Below, one piece after another: positions 23,926 to 37,600 of a DNA stretch of 64,000 nucleotides; position 1 is the stretch's first letter; each line of letters begins with the position of its first letter. A program made the translations under genes and the position numbers. The notes under the pieces are model-generated. The model was given only the letters and a program-made list of their open reading frames with translations. It did not search any database and was not told the origin of the DNA. This DNA comes from Talpa occidentalis (taxonomy: Eukaryota > Chordata > Mammalia > Eulipotyphla > Talpidae): NCBI RefSeq assembly GCF_014898055.3, contig NW_023605194.1, positions 97,967,258-98,031,257 on the forward strand, written 5' to 3'.

Positions 23926-25379
23926 CCTTTCAAATTAGTGAAAAACACATACCACTTCTTATCCTCCATTTTTATCCCTCTCAACGATCAACACCATTCT
24001 CAATACACATTTATTGAATCAAAGGATGACATTTGCTGATGGGAAACAAATGATATTTTAAACAAACCCCTTGCTTCAATTACTTACAGCTGGATATACA
24101 CTCTTAAATGGAGAGTCTGTCTTAACTCACATTCCAACACTTTTATCTTCCTGATCTTTAAGACGTTCATATTTACATAAAAGCAAAACCATTCTACAGA
24201 TAATTTTTTATCACTAAGTGGCAGGCACTTCATAAAATTATTACTTCCAGTACTTATAAAGACTTTTTATAGGGTATTATAGGACAGGTTGAAGACTGTA
24301 ATGAAAATGCAGCAATCAGCAGCAGCTCTCAGATCTGTGGGGTGGGATTCCAAGGTCAAACACCACAAATCCGAAGCAGGGACATAAACAGAAAAATCAG
24401 TTACCCCGGGAGGAAGCTTGGGGGTTTTTCAGGACTGTGTCCTTTCAACATGTAATGGAAAGTTTCAGGCATATTCCATTTGAGTCTTTCAGGATTGACA
24501 CAGGTGAATTGTCTGGCCTGTATGTCTTAAGACTGACTGTAATAAGCCTAATCTGAGTACCCTGGACAATTTTCTATGTGGAAATGACACACCAGGTACC
24601 CTCACTAGCTACTGGGTCACCTGGAGGGAAGTGCTCCATGCTGTCACCATTCTCAAGGGGCATTGTTGAGCTGTTTAAGAGGCACGAAGAATAACACTCC
24701 TCTCTACTTTCAGCTCCTGGCCTGGGTGGAGCCACAGCTAGAGATGCCTCTGGTGCCCTGCTGCCCTGCCCAGCCTAGCAGAGGGCCTGAACTCTACCAG
24801 GGCTATACTCAAACTGTCAAAATGGGCACGCAACATTTTTAATGGCTTATTTTAAAAGATGCCTTTTTGGAAGCTGTAACACGGTTTCTAAATAGAACTC
24901 GGGCAGACTACTTTTAAAATGCAGGAAATTGCTATAGCATATGGCACGTTTTGATTACAGACACCTTTAATAAAAAGAATTGACCTCGCCTCCAACTCTC
25001 ATAGTGAATGCAACATTGAGGTGTCTCAGTGTTGGGCATCTTCAGTCTTTTCAAAGTTTAATGCGGTCTCCTGCAGTCTCCACTGAGAACTGTCTGGTAC
25101 ATTAAGGAGGAACGGTGAGGTCATGGAAGCTCATCCATTTCCATGACCTCAATTTTCTTCTTGCCTTGATGGCTTTCAATCTCTATCCTTGACCTTGTCT
25201 GGCTCCTGCGCCTCAGTTCTGCAACCATAACTATCACCAGACATCTCTCCTGATGTCCCAAACCAACTTACATTTAACATAAGAAAAGAGAAATCATCTT
25301 TCACAAAACCTACTCTCTCTTTTCTGTTCCATTCTGAGTACATGACACACCTTCCCTTGTTACCCAGTGTCATCCTCAA

Positions 25380-25700
25380 ACCTTCACTCTCCAGCCTCTT
25401 CCGCTGTATTCAGCCATCCAGTCTACACACCACTTAAATTCGTTCTCCTTGTCACCATTCACCCTCATTCAGACCACTGCCCTCTCTTGCTAAGGCCCTG
25501 GATCAGCTTATTAACCAGGCTTCCTGCTTATTAATTGAACTTCTTGCTTAGTTTTACCTCCTTCCAACCTACTTTTTACTCTAGCCAGAGACACTCTGAG
25601 AAAACATAGCTGATCATATTGTACTTGATTAAATCATTTCAATGACTCTGCTGAATTCAAGATCAAGCACATATTCTTTATGGGACTTATTAGGTCCATG
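25380..25700 (+). repeat. L2 LINE relic
   Basis: The pyrimidine-rich stretch with CAGACCACTGCCCTCTCTTG, CCTTCCAACCTACTTTTTAC and ATTTCAATGACTCTGCTG resembles L2 ORF2 3' code on the plus strand. It may extend left to about 25140. Confidence 0.5.
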
Positions 25701-26736
25701 GACCTAGGATCTGGGAGAACAAAACTCCACTTTGCTTTAAACTGGTTAGTAGTATAGCAATTCAGTTGCCCATTCAAGTCTTCAGTTAGTATCACAGAAG
25801 ATTATAACCAAGAGCATGTGAACACTTGTGTAACTATTAACTGAGTGATACAACTAGTCACTAGGATGTGGCTTAGGGTTATAGTAGATCATATATTACA
25901 GTTTTATCCTAAGGAATAAATGTATGGCATGTACCTTAAAAGTCTTCCCAAAGCTAAATAATAGGAACCACTCATGAATTTCCAACTGTACCAGTGGTAC
26001 TGATGACAAAGTTTTCAGAAAGTTTTACAAAACCTGGAAGGCCCAAGGCAGGCATAAAGATGTCAATTGCACATAAACATGGAAAGTGATGAAGAAAAAA
26101 ACAAATACAGAGACAAGTGCATTCGAGGCATACCCAAAAGAATGATCCCTAGTGCACAAAGTGAATTCTTGTACAAAAAAGATGTGTTTCTGAGGAAAAG
26201 ATTAGACTTTATTCCATGCTGCCAAGATTCATTATGAACCAGTAATCCAGAGAGCCCCAGTAATTCACAACATATAATGCTTGGAGGAGACAGCCAGCGA
26301 GATATTCATGAGGCAGGGAAGTATCAGCGAGGAAAGATTTGATAATAACCATGCAAGTGGCTTTAAAGAATGGATACTCTCTGGACCTCAGAGACAGGGA
26401 GGAGAAGGCTTTACAAGTGAAGGGATCATGTAAAGGAGGATCACAAAAACTTGGGTGGAAACATGATGAAATTAGAAAGGGGGCTGAGATAAAAGGACAC
26501 TGCAGAAATCAGGCAGAAGCATCTAGATTCAACACAATGGTAACCCAGGAGCCTCTGCAGTGTGTGGTCACAGAACAGTCAGTGGTACAGTCTTGCTTTT
26601 CAAGGCAGTTATGAGTTATATTCAGGATATGTTAAAGGGCTTTATTCACTCAGTGAATATTTATAGAAATGAGACTAGCATCGAGTGTGGAATGAAGGAA
26701 GTTGCATTAGAGAATCAGTCCTCAGAGCTCTCTTTC

Positions 26737-27062
26737 TTTTTTTTTTTTTTTTTTTTTTTTTTATAGAGGCATGCTTTATTTATTTGTTTGCTGGTTTGTT
26801 TGTTTGTTTTGTTTATACATGCACTGGGTACAGTCAGAAGCGCGGGAGGGCGAGAGAATTCACCAGAGCCAGAGCGGGGAGCAGAGCAGGCAGAAGGACC
26901 GAAGCACACTGCTGAGGGGAGCAGCGGGCGGCAGGAGAGGTCTGCGCGCCATGTGGGACCCTCCTCTGGTGGCCGGGGAGCAGCCGGGGATCGAACCGGC
27001 GCCGCAGAGGCCGCGCGCAGCTTCGCAACCCAGCGCTCAACCGCTGCGCCACCGGGGAGGCC
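26737..27062 (-). repeat. tRNA-derived SINE, copy 5, CpG-rich and young
   Basis: The inverted copy has a tail of about 25 T and perfect 14-bp TSDs (CAGAGCTCTCTTTC) at 26723-26736 and 27063-27076. It keeps many CpGs (GCGCGCCATGTGGG, GGCGCCGCAGAGGCCGCGCG) and a clean B box (GGGATCGAACCGGCG). It also has a segment (CCTCCTCTGGTGGCCGG) missing from the other copies, suggesting a distinct, recently active subfamily. Confidence 0.95.
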
Positions 27063-28339
27063 CAGAGCTCTCTTTCAAAGGGGTTCCAAGGTGAAAAATA
27101 TATTCATAACGATATGGGGCTATTATTTGCCTTTTCATGCTCATCCTTTCTCAAATGTACACTGGAACATTCCAGGGATGACATGAAGTATGTTATTGGG
27201 GTAGACTGAATACAGAAACAGATATGAAGATCCAGCTGTCTTATGCAGCTTAAAGAGATTTACCAAAATATGAAGCAATATTACTCTTTCCACTGTTTGT
27301 TAATTTGTAAGATATAGTTTCTTTACACACAAAATGTTACTATATTAATATGTAGTGCTTTGCTAGTGTTATTTGACAATAATTAATAAATATTTTAAAA
27401 ATTCTTCTGTTACCACAATAAAAAATTGTATAATAAAAAACCCCCAAAAAGTCAATGCCTACAGTATTGTATAGCAACGTTGACTCAGTAAAAATTAACA
27501 TAGCTAAACAAATTTCTTAGCTTTAATTTCTAATATATTAACAACAACAGAGAAGACGCACATAAACAAAACATTTTTGGGAATGTTTTAGGAGTGCAAA
27601 ACATTTTAGGAGTGCAAAGAAGACCTAAGACCAAGAGTTTTGAGAACTGCTACATTCAAGTGTTTATTAGGGATTTGGAGAAAAAAATGGGATTCAAGGA
27701 GAATTTGAAGGGAAAAGTGGTCCCAACATATGGCAATTGCTTAAAAAAAATAACCACTAACACTTGTCATGTCTATGGTACTGAAATAAAGCAAGAGGGA
27801 TAAGAGATACCTGTCAAGTTAAGTGCATGACTCAAAGTCAGATACAAATTATCTGCACTGACATGCAATTTAGTTTTGAATAACTTCTAGAGATGCTCCA
27901 AACTATCTGCTCTTTTAGCTGATAGTGGACAAAGTAAATGGGCAAAGTTTTGAGTCGTTTTCATTCAGGAAAACACAGTGTGATAAGCCGAGATTAAAAA
28001 AAATATGTTCTTATGAGGATTTCTAATGTATTAACCAGATTAAATCCCATTGCTTACACAAGTCATAAACATTGTTAGTTCTCACCCACCTCCTACCCCT
28101 CCTGCTTATTTACATTTAAGGATATTTTTCATTCCCCAATTATATTGCCAGATAGAGAAAATAGTCCAATTGCTTGACATTTCATTTAATCCACTTGCAG
28201 GAAAAGTCAATTCATTTGACTATCTGCAGTCTAATGATAGAATAAGGTTAGTATCTGCTTGCAAAAAAGACACAGAGCCTATAAAATATTTTTAAAGTTT
28301 ACAAAAAGAGGATATTTGGGGGGTTATGTAGGCTACCAT

Positions 28340-28610
28340 TCTTTAATACCAAGATGAAAGATTACTTCTTTAAGAAACTTTCCAAAGTACTACTCACCCA
28401 CTATCATTCTCATGTCAAAATTAAGCATCCTCCTTGTGTTCTGTGAACTCATTGGCCTTTTGAAACATTTATTAACCACTGACATGTGACTGTATGTTAC
28501 CTCCCTGACCAGGGAGATTTTTCAGAGCAGGTATTTTACTTTACTCATATTTGATTCCTAACAATGTTTTCCATAGTGCCAAGTTTCAATAATGGATGTT
28601 GAATTTAATA
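28340..28610 (+). repeat. L2 3'-end relic
   Basis: It shows AGAAACTTTCCAAAGTAC, CTTGTGTTCTGTGAACTC, CCAGGGAGATTTTTCAGAGC, then AATAATGGATGTTGAATTTAA. This is the usual order of the L2 3' end, strongly diverged. Confidence 0.45.
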
Positions 28611-29369
28611 GGCTAAAAAAGTATGAGAATGTCTACACTGTATTTAATAAATATCTTTGTTCAAAAGTGTAAACTGAATTCCAGTTATGACACAGTAGAC
28701 ATACTCTCCTGCCATAAAAATGATAAATTAGACATCATGTATGAAGCACCTGTTTTTAGGCATTTGGTGATTTGATTGTTGAGAGAAGGATATGAGTAGT
28801 CTTTCTCCCTGAGGACACTTTCTCAACAGTGGCAAGGGAAGTGAAGCTCAGTGAGCTTGTCTCTGGGTGAAGGAAACAGAAGTTGTTGCTCAGGGAGTTC
28901 ATCTGAAATCTGCAAGGCAGAGTCCAGAGAAAAGAACTCTGTGCAGGGATGTATAAATGCGTCCCCTTCAAAACCTATGGCCAAGTATTTGTCTGTGCCA
29001 GTATTATGCAGTGTCTGCAGAGGACCTGGCAGGCATATCAGTTTAATTCTGCTGGGGTTTGGCTTTAGGTTTTATCATTGCTTTTAGAACTAGAGTAGAT
29101 CTTCTTCTAAAGTATGCTTTTCTGGGGACTCAGCTGAGCCCAGAATATGGATCCAAGCCTCCCCTTTATCAATGTGTCCACACATGTGTAACCCCTGGAA
29201 TCTCTGTGTGCTCCAGGATAGTAAGTTAACATTATGGATTTTTGGCTAATAAATTCAACAACCTCAATGAAATAGATAACTTCTTTGAAATGCAGAAATT
29301 ATCAAACCTGGTGTATGAAGAAATAGGATATTTGAATACATCAGTTTATGCGGAAATATCAATCATCTA

Positions 29370-29815
29370 AAATTACTGATACAATTTGGGAATGAAAAAC
29401 ATAGTTGGAGGAGTTATGCTTCCTGACTCAATGACTTATTGCAAAGTTATAGTATCAGAACAGTATTGTGGGAGCATAATAATAGAATTAAATAGGAGAG
29501 AATGAAGACTCTAGAATAGACAATTATCATATAGTCAACACTGAATTTCAGCAATGAGACAAAACAATTCAATGTGATAGAGCAGTCTTTTCAACAAATG
29601 GATGGCAGGAAGAATTGTATATTCATATGGAAAAAGATGAACCTTTAATTGTACTTACATCACATACATAAAATAATTTGATATGGAATAGGAAGCTAAA
29701 CATAAAAGCTAACACTGCAAAGCTTTTAGAGAAATCTAGCATAATACCCACCTTAGTAGGGAAACATCTCATAGACTGGATTTAGAAAGCAAAAACCTTA
29801 CAAGGGAACAATGAT
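29370..29815 (+). mobile_element. Old L1 ORF2 fragment
   Basis: It shows GTTGGAGGAGTTATGCTTCC, ATGACTTATTGCAAAGTTAT and CAAATGGATGGCAGGAAG. These are L1 ORF2 code downstream of the reverse transcriptase, with many stops. Confidence 0.65.
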
Positions 29816-29819
29816 TCAA

Positions 29820-30412
29820 ATTCTTGCAAGTTTATTATTTGGTGTATTTATTAGTTCTAACCATTTTTCAACTGTCCTCTGTATATAAGATCACATCTTT
29901 AAACATAGAAAATTTTACTTCTTTTTAATGATTTAGATGTCTTTTTTTTATCTTGCTAACTGTTCTGGCTAAGATTTTCACTATAGACTGAATAGTGAAC
30001 AAGACATCCTGGTCTTGTTCCAATCTTAGAGTAAAAGATTTCAACTTCACTGGATATAATGTAATCTGTGAACATATCATATGTGATGTTTATTATTTAG
30101 GTATACATCCCTTCCATTCCTAATTTGTTGGGAGACTATCATGAATGGGTATTGAATTTTTCAAAACCTTTTATGCATTTATTGAGATAATAATAACTTT
30201 AATCTTTTATTCTGTTAATGTGATGTCTCAATTACATTTATTGATTTGCATTTACTGAGCCATCCATGTATCTCAGGATAAATCCCACTTGTTCATGATG
30301 CATGATATTTTTAGAGTCATTGAATTCAGTTTTCTTGTACTTTCTTGAGGATTTTTGCATCTATGTTCACCAAGGATATTGACCTGTAATTTTATTTTCT
30401 TTTAATGATTTT
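29820..30412 (-). mobile_element. Old L1 ORF2 fragment, inverted
   Basis: The inverted reverse-transcriptase region shows TGAGCCATCCATGTATCTCA, CCACTTGTTCATGATGC and TTTGCATCTATGTTCACCAA, then GATATTGACCTGTAATTTT. It abuts an oppositely oriented L1 piece and is not coding. Confidence 0.7.
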
Positions 30413-30887
30413 GAGATTTTAATGATCTTATCTACTTTTATATGATGGTAATGCCTCGAGAAGAAATGGTAAAATTTCCAGAAACAAACAGTTTGATGAA
30501 GCATCAAGAAACAGGAAATGCATAGTGACAGAAAATAGACCAATGTTTGCCAGGGGTGCCAGAATTATTCTAACATTGATCTCTGTTTGTTTAATGAATA
30601 GATTATCTTATGAAGTAGAAAATCTCTAAAAGTTTGAACTCTATTTCCAGAATGACCTCTGACAAGCCAGGTAACTTCCATATGTCTTGTTGGAAGAATA
30701 TCTGATGCTCTAGAGGTTGGTTATATCAAAGAACAAATAAGAGGACATGTGGGGAAAATTATAGCAATTATAAGGTCAAGTAGAAATTAAATTTATTCTT
30801 ATTGTTTGATATTAACAGAGAGAAGCCATGAAATTGGGATTTCAAAGCTCATCAAACCATGGGTGTGCATTAAAATTAGCTTTGGAA

Positions 30888-30888
<1 letters not shown>

Positions 30889-30925
<37 letters not shown>
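30889..30925. repeat. (CA)n microsatellite
   Basis: Uninterrupted CA dinucleotides for about 37 bp; expected to be polymorphic. Confidence 0.95.
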
Positions 30926-30927
<2 letters not shown>

Positions 30928-31016
30928 ATTCACAATCCACCCTGAGTTCCACAGATATCTGGATCATGGCTCCGAAATATTTTCTAGTGCCACTGGTGAT
31001 ACAGATGCTCATTTTA

Positions 31017-31269
31017 TTTTTTAAAGATTTATTTATTTATGCATACAAGAGCTGGGGTACAGGCCAGAGGTGTGGGGGGTGAGAGGATTCACCAGAGACA
31101 GAGTGCGGAGCAGAACAGGAAGACTGATTGAAACACACTGTTTAGGGGTGCAGCAGGTGAGACAGGAGAGGTCTGCTGTGCCATGTGGGTATCTCCCTGG
31201 CGGGGAGTGTAGTGGTGCTGCAGTGGCTGCTGATAGCTTCATAGTGCTGAGACTTAAACCCTCGCACTG
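31017..31269 (-). repeat. tRNA-derived SINE, copy 6, head truncated
   Basis: Inverted copy with perfect 13-bp TSDs (GATGCTCATTTTA) at 31004-31016 and 31270-31282. The head stops in AACCCTCGCACTG and lacks the terminal CACCAGGGAGGCC block. The perfect TSD shows that the truncation occurred at insertion. Confidence 0.92.
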
Positions 31270-31617
31270 GATGCTCATTTTAATTTATGAATCAAATCTT
31301 AGGAAATCAGTCACCAGTGCAAATAGGGGCCACCTGTCCTACCTATCTCTTTTTCTTAAAACCACCTTCCCAGTTTTCTCAGGGGAGTCTAAGTTCAGGC
31401 ATGTAGTCTCAGCATCATTGTTCAGACGCTTGCTTTCATTCCCTGGAGTCTTCTGGACTGACAGCATATTAACATTGAGTTAATATTTACTAGTTAGGAT
31501 CTTACAAGTGGGTATAATTTTCATTTTAAAGATGAGGCAAATCATTTGACCAAGACTCTAGGTCAGCCAAGACATAACAATGGTTCATTATGTGCCCCAT
31601 ACTTTCTCAGAGCTTTT

Positions 31618-31885
31618 ATTTTTTTTTTAAAGATTTATTTTTTATACAAGAGCTGGGGTACAGGCCAGAGGCACGGGAGGGTGAGAGGATTCACCAGAGA
31701 CAGAGTGGGGAGCAGAACAGGCAGATCTACTGAAATACACTGCTGGGGGAGCAGTGGATGCGACAGGAGAGGTCTGCCGCGCCATGTGGGATTCTTGCTG
31801 GCTGGCTGGGATCGAACCCGCACTGCAGAGGCTGCGGACAGCTCCACAGCGCTGCGCTCAACCCACTGCACCACTGGGGAGGCTC
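31618..31885 (-). repeat. tRNA-derived SINE, copy 7
   Basis: Inverted full-length copy ending CACCACTGGGGAGGC, with perfect 12-bp TSDs (CTCAGAGCTTTT) at 31606-31617 and 31886-31897. It lies only about 350 bp from copy 6 in the same orientation. Confidence 0.95.
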
Positions 31886-31897
31886 CTCAGAGCTTTT

Positions 31898-32045
31898 GAC
31901 ATATTATCTCATTTAATTTTCAAAAATCCTATGAGGTGAAATATTATTATTTTAGGAAGCAGACATGGGATGCTAAGCATCTTGTCCAAAGCCATGAAAG
32001 AAGTAAATGAAGAGATGGATTTGAATTTCATTATCCCAGTTCCAG
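31898..32045 (-). repeat. MIR SINE relic
   Basis: TTATCTCATTTAATTTTCAA, CTATGAGGTGAAATATTATT and CTTGTCCAAAGCCATGAAAG follow the inverted MIR order. SINE copy 7 appears to have landed at its edge. Confidence 0.5.
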
Positions 32046-33460
32046 AGCCTAAGCTTGTTGCTTCCATACCTTGGCCTAACTAAGGTGGCCACATCCTCTT
32101 AGGTGAGATAAGTTGGCATGTCAATCTAAAGATTTTCTTCTTCTGAAAGAAGAAAATGCTCTTCCTTTCTCGTCCACCTCTGCTCTCCTCCACTCAAAGT
32201 ATGACCCACTGTGGGGAAGCAATGCCTTTTATTTTTAACTAGGCTGCCACTCAGTCAGCCTTCTGTGTTTGTATCAAAATAATTCCCCCTATAGCCTTCC
32301 TTCAGACATGAGACCCTGGCCCCGGAAGCTCAAGAATTATTTTTTCCTTGAAAACTGGCTCCTGTCTTGTTCTTCCGTTGTGGCAAAATAGATACGAGGA
32401 TGTAAAAGCTCTTTATCAAGTTAATGTAGTAGCTATAGGTAAAAAAAAAAAAAGAGCGCAATTCAAATTTTCTGTGACTTCTGGCTCAGTTTTAGTGGAA
32501 TGTCAATGCAATGCCAGAACCTAATAAAAATAGAAACTCTCCGGCATCCAGACACTTCTCCAGATGGTGCATGGGAATCGTGTAGTAGCTGGGCACTAAG
32601 GAAGGTCTCTATTAATTAGTGGGAAGATACCATGCCTCACACTGGCAGTAATGGAAAATGGCTAAGAATTTAGAGTGGTAGCCCTGAAAATGTGAGCGAA
32701 TCCCAGTTGCTCCCTCAGTTGCTTTGCTCAGGATTAATTGAGAGTTCAGTCATTAGGCAAAGCTGCCACATGCCTTGAGGGAAGAGTAAGAAGAGCAAGT
32801 GCAATTGGCCCTGGTTTGAAACCGCCTGAGTGAAAGCCCTGGAAAAGGAGATCCAGCCACATACCTACAGCAAGGATAAATGATATCCTAGACTCCACTT
32901 AAGAAACATAAACTTTCGTTGGAGACTATGGAGGATTCCCTGGAATGATAGATAGTAGTCATTTGTAAAAACACAAAACCTTGTATTCTTTAGTGAAGTG
33001 TATAGTACACTTACAGTCAACAGATACGCATGAAGCTTTTGTCTATTAAACTCTGAGCACTGTGCTATCCACAGAATGCAAGGATGATGTTTTTCTTCAA
33101 GAGTCAGTTATTTAGCCTCAAAAAGTGAAAAATGATGTCATCTGTTTACACAAAAATGAAAAACAATGACAATCCTGGACATGGCTTACCTCGCCAAATG
33201 GTGTGCTACAGAATTTTGGCAGTCTTTCAAGCTATTTGGTCCTAAGTTTTCCTAGACAGCTAATGGAACTTCTTTCTTAGATGATTACACTTTTTGTGTC
33301 TTAGTTTTCCAATTTTTACCATAGCTATGGAATTCTGATTTTAGGAGAGAGACCTTTCCTTGAACACCAGCTGTCTTCCTTCCCTTAACTGAGCTCCACT
33401 GACTTCTGTGTGTTGTTTTTTGTTAACTATTAAAAATAACATCTATCCACACACAGAGTA

Positions 33461-33534
33461 TATAAGATATACCATATAATATTATAATAATATATCATTA
33501 TATAATATGTAATAATATATAATATTATATATAG
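33461..33534. repeat. AT-rich low-complexity repeat
   Basis: About 70 bp of TATAATA-type units, partly palindromic. Confidence 0.85.
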
Positions 33535-34439
33535 ACTCAGAGGTCAAATAAATCCAAGATCTTGACCAACTTGTGGTCATTTCAACTACACAAAGCAATT
33601 TTTACAACAGAATAGTAAGCAAGTACTAGCAATTCTGGCAATTTTCAGGTTGAGTTTATTTCATGCTGCGTTTCTGAATTCCCAGAGTAATTTCTACTAA
33701 ACAAAATCATGATTGTGTGTTTTTTCCTTGATCCATCCTAAGAGCTGGTGACAGGCAACAAGCTTAAAACAGTCACCCTGTCTCATTAAGGAGACAGGCT
33801 GCATGTGTGCACTGAATGGAGCCATCTGTTGGAATCTTCCAGCAGTGTGCTAAGGAAGGAAATGGTGGAGAATCTTTCAAGAAGCTCAACTAAAGGTAAC
33901 AAGAATTATGAGATGTTTGGAAGCATTCCAAATTAGAAGGCAAGCCCTTTGTGACTTCCCAATCCTATATCACACTGGCATGAGAGACCTGGCATGTTCT
34001 AACCTTCAAAAATTTCCTTTCAGTCAATCAATTGGTTCATAGACGTTAGTGGAGACAGAGCCCATATTTCAGGTCCACCCTCCAACCCTAGCAGACACTC
34101 TCCTGTGAATCATCATATTTATCCAACAGAGCTTTGCTTCTCCAATGTCAGGTTTAGAAATTATTTTAACTAGTAAGTTTCCTATTTAACAAATCCCAAA
34201 TGGTTTGAAGGGGGAAAAAAAGGAGTTATCTTAATTTAAACTGTGATTAAACAATTACTTGAAAAAATACTTTGGAAAAAATTCACGATCCACCTGGAAA
34301 AGACATTTTATTCTTTCATCATTTCCTCCAAATGTGCATCTGGGCTCAACCCATTTTGTGGAGTTAACATGAAAACATGATTTTATTTTATTTATTTTTG
34401 TGTGTTTTGAATTGTCTTTTTAAAATTTTTTTCTTTTTA

Positions 34440-34665
34440 AAATTTTTTAAAAATTTATTTTTTACATCATTGTTCATTTTTAAACACTATTTGCACCCCC
34501 CTCCCCACCCCCCAATCTGCCCTGGCTCAGGTGTAGTCCACATAGAATTTCCTTCACCAATGCACCCGTGCACCATCACCACAGTCCCCTGTGCTCCTCC
34601 CTCCTTCCCTCTCTCTGATCGCTCTCCCTCCTCTTTGACCCAGCAACTAATACTTAGGTTTAAAT
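34440..34665 (-). repeat. Unassigned retroposed 3' tail, copy A
   Basis: The T-rich start, ACATCATTGTTCATTTTTAA, a C-rich run and CACCAATGCACCCGTGCACC are the reverse complement of the element at 38320-38491. I do not recognise the family. A distinct L1 3' UTR is possible. I found no TSD for this copy. Confidence 0.6.
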
Positions 34666-37600
34666 AATAATGATGCCACTTTCCTGATAATACGTTCATA
34701 TTAACAGGAAACAAAGGGATCTATTTTTGATGGAGAATTTTTAGAAATCAATAAGGTCTATGAGATACAGTAAAATGGGGAAGAGACCGTTTTAGTACCA
34801 GAAAATCATAAAATAAACATAACTTATTTTTTATGAGGTTAGCTCTTAATGTATCCAAAAGGAGATTGCTTTTTTATAGTAGAGCTGACTTAAAAAATTG
34901 CTTCTAAGACCATTAGTTCTATCTGGAATTCTCAGGTCACTGCAATAGTCCAACTACAATTGGCATTAGCGACAGCCATATCCTTTCTTCAAGTTGTCAA
35001 GTCAAAGGACAAGCAATGAGAGATTGATTATACTTGCTTTAATAGTAAAAGATACTAGAGGAAGTTTTTTCAATCAGAGTTTCAGAGTGATGGAAATTGT
35101 TCTGAAAGTGCAAAAATTTAGGCGTATTTACTCTCTCCTACTATATCCATGGTAGGCAATCTAGACCAAGCCACCAAAGGAGCAGGTAAAATGACTTTTG
35201 GTGACATAACTAGGGTCAACTTTTTTGAGGCACGATTATAAAAAAGGTAATCATATGCAAATCAATAAAGGTGAGAGACCCTGCTCCTCCTGCCTTGGCC
35301 CTTACATCTGTTAACACCAGCCTTAGTTTGGATGTGTGGGAAAGAGAAGAAAAGCAGAACAAAAGAGCTAGCGAGCAAAAGAAAGAAATTGGTGAAAAGG
35401 ATGCTTAATAGTTCCAGTTTGTTCAGAATGAAAGGCAGAGCTTCCAGAAATGCCAAATCTTACAGAACCATGAAGAGTTAACAAAGTGATGACAGACCTG
35501 AAGTGACTTGTTCCAGGTGGCACAGGGCTATTTAGTACCAGGACACTAAGAACAGGCAGTGGAGGCTGGAAACTAAGGCCAATGAGAGTTGCAGCCCCTA
35601 TTCTGGAACCCTCTGGCTGGAAACCTTGGTCAGGGCAGCCTTTCTGAACTTTTCTCATTTCTATAAAGGGCATCATGATCCACATCAAAGGCTATTGTGA
35701 GGATTAAATGAGACAATATATGCAACACAGCAGTCCGAGGTAAGGAAATAAAAGAAATCATAATAGATAATTTATTAGTTTGGACCAAACCCAGATGTTT
35801 CAATCAAGTGATCTTCCTGTTATAATATCCTGCCCCTCCTTTTCCCTCCCTCTTATCCCAATGCCAGCTCATTCCCTTAAGCCCTCTAATTAGCTAAATA
35901 AAGAGTGCAGACAGGGCCTATGTAAAAATATGCTCTCTGAGCCAAGTGAAATCCCCAGGGAAGCAAAGAAACCCCCATAGCCAATTACCATAGCATCGCT
36001 TTGTTTCCACAGAGTGACTAATATCCAGAGACAGTCACTTAAACACTAATTGCAGGAGAACAGGTAGACATCATGTCAAATGAGTCCATCTTTATTTCTG
36101 GATGAAAGAAAGCAAGGCTCTCTGATCCATGAGCACGCTTACTTCTTAATCTTCTACAGAAAGACAGGGTGGCTTCCACTCCATTTGGACATTGGATTTC
36201 TGTGGTTGTTGAACAAGCCAGTGACTTACAGCGTGTTGGTGAATTACTGTAGTCACAAAGCACCAGTTCCGTTCCGTCAGCATTTGATTTTTTCTGAATT
36301 CCAGGCTGTATAAAACAGCATCCTGCAGGGACGCTGTCAAGACCACATGCCTTCCCCCAAAACTGCTAGACTTTCCTCAGTCCCCAATCTGTGTTGGGGT
36401 GTGGGGGAAGAAGGGTCCTTCTTGAGGAGGGTTTTTGTGATCTTTACTGAGTTACTATTACTTGGTACCCCCCATGCCCTGGGGCTTGTTTCCTGCTTTC
36501 TAACTCTACCTTCTTTTTCTTCCTTCCTGTCTGTAAAGATCTTTCATCCAACACCTAAGTGAGAGAGTTTAGTTATTTTGCAAAAGGTGAGCAGGCAAGG
36601 AAGGAGGAAACTGGTTTACCTGCCAACTTCCTAATTCTGTCCTACTTTCCTACTTACAAAGTGACCATGGGCACTTTGGTCATCCTAGGGTCCCTCAGCC
36701 TCCAAAGGCCATATTTATCCCAATTGTAAGTCATCAGCCATTCTTGTCAGGATTTCCTAATCCCTCTGACTTAAGTCCTACTCATTTCTGGAGTCCAGGG
36801 AAAGTGCCACCTTCTCCAAAGTTCTTCTCAACTACTTCACCCCATATAGCTCCTGTTGCTTCTTTAGAAAAAATAAAGTTTAATTTATAAGTCTGTACAA
36901 ATTGTATTGTGCATATAATTTCAAATCCCAATCCAAACTGGAGTTAATTCTAAAGGGGGTAAACCAACTCTCCCATCTTTCTTGTATCCTCCATGGATTT
37001 CCTGGTGTGACACTAAGCACAGGGTTGGTTGCCTATTACATGCCTGCTTAAAACAGAAAATCTACTTTTGAGCATCACACAAAGATGTTTGCATGAGGGC
37101 ATGAGCTTGGAAAGACACAGAAACAGCTTTCCGCGGTGCAATGGTTCAATTCAACACAAAACCATTGGAGTACTTCCAATGTTCCAGGTACTGAGGTGGC
37201 CCTGGCCATGTCAGAAACACATTTTGTCCAGAACAATCTCTTTCCTAAGGAGATGACCAACCCACCTGCAAGTTGTCCTTACTCTTATCATACAGATAAT
37301 GAAACTGGTGCATGACAGCTGAACCAGTACTTTGTGCCTGCCAGGGTTCAGCTCAAGTCCGATTTCCTTCTGTGAACTTCTTTGACTGTGTAACCATAAG
37401 TTCTTCATTTTTCCAAAGACAATGAAATGAGGAATGCTAAAGTAATTGACTTAGATGATCACCTTGTAGAATGATCTCTTGAATATATTTCCAATAGGTA
37501 GCCTGGTGTTTCTGATTGGCAGGCAGCTCAGCTGAATGCCATAGGCAGGGAGCCTAGCATCTTCTACCTGGGGCTCTGCCACCCTCTTTAGGGTCACCTC

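Noticed and set aside
26840..27062. tRNA gene, from the A and B box-like motifs
   Set aside because: The motifs belong to the head of a dispersed SINE with TSDs and an A-rich tail. There is no tRNA fold with a 3' acceptor end.
26771..27186. Overlapping open frames of 107 and 132 codons
   Set aside because: They read through the CpG-rich SINE in different frames on the same strand. The openness is a composition effect.
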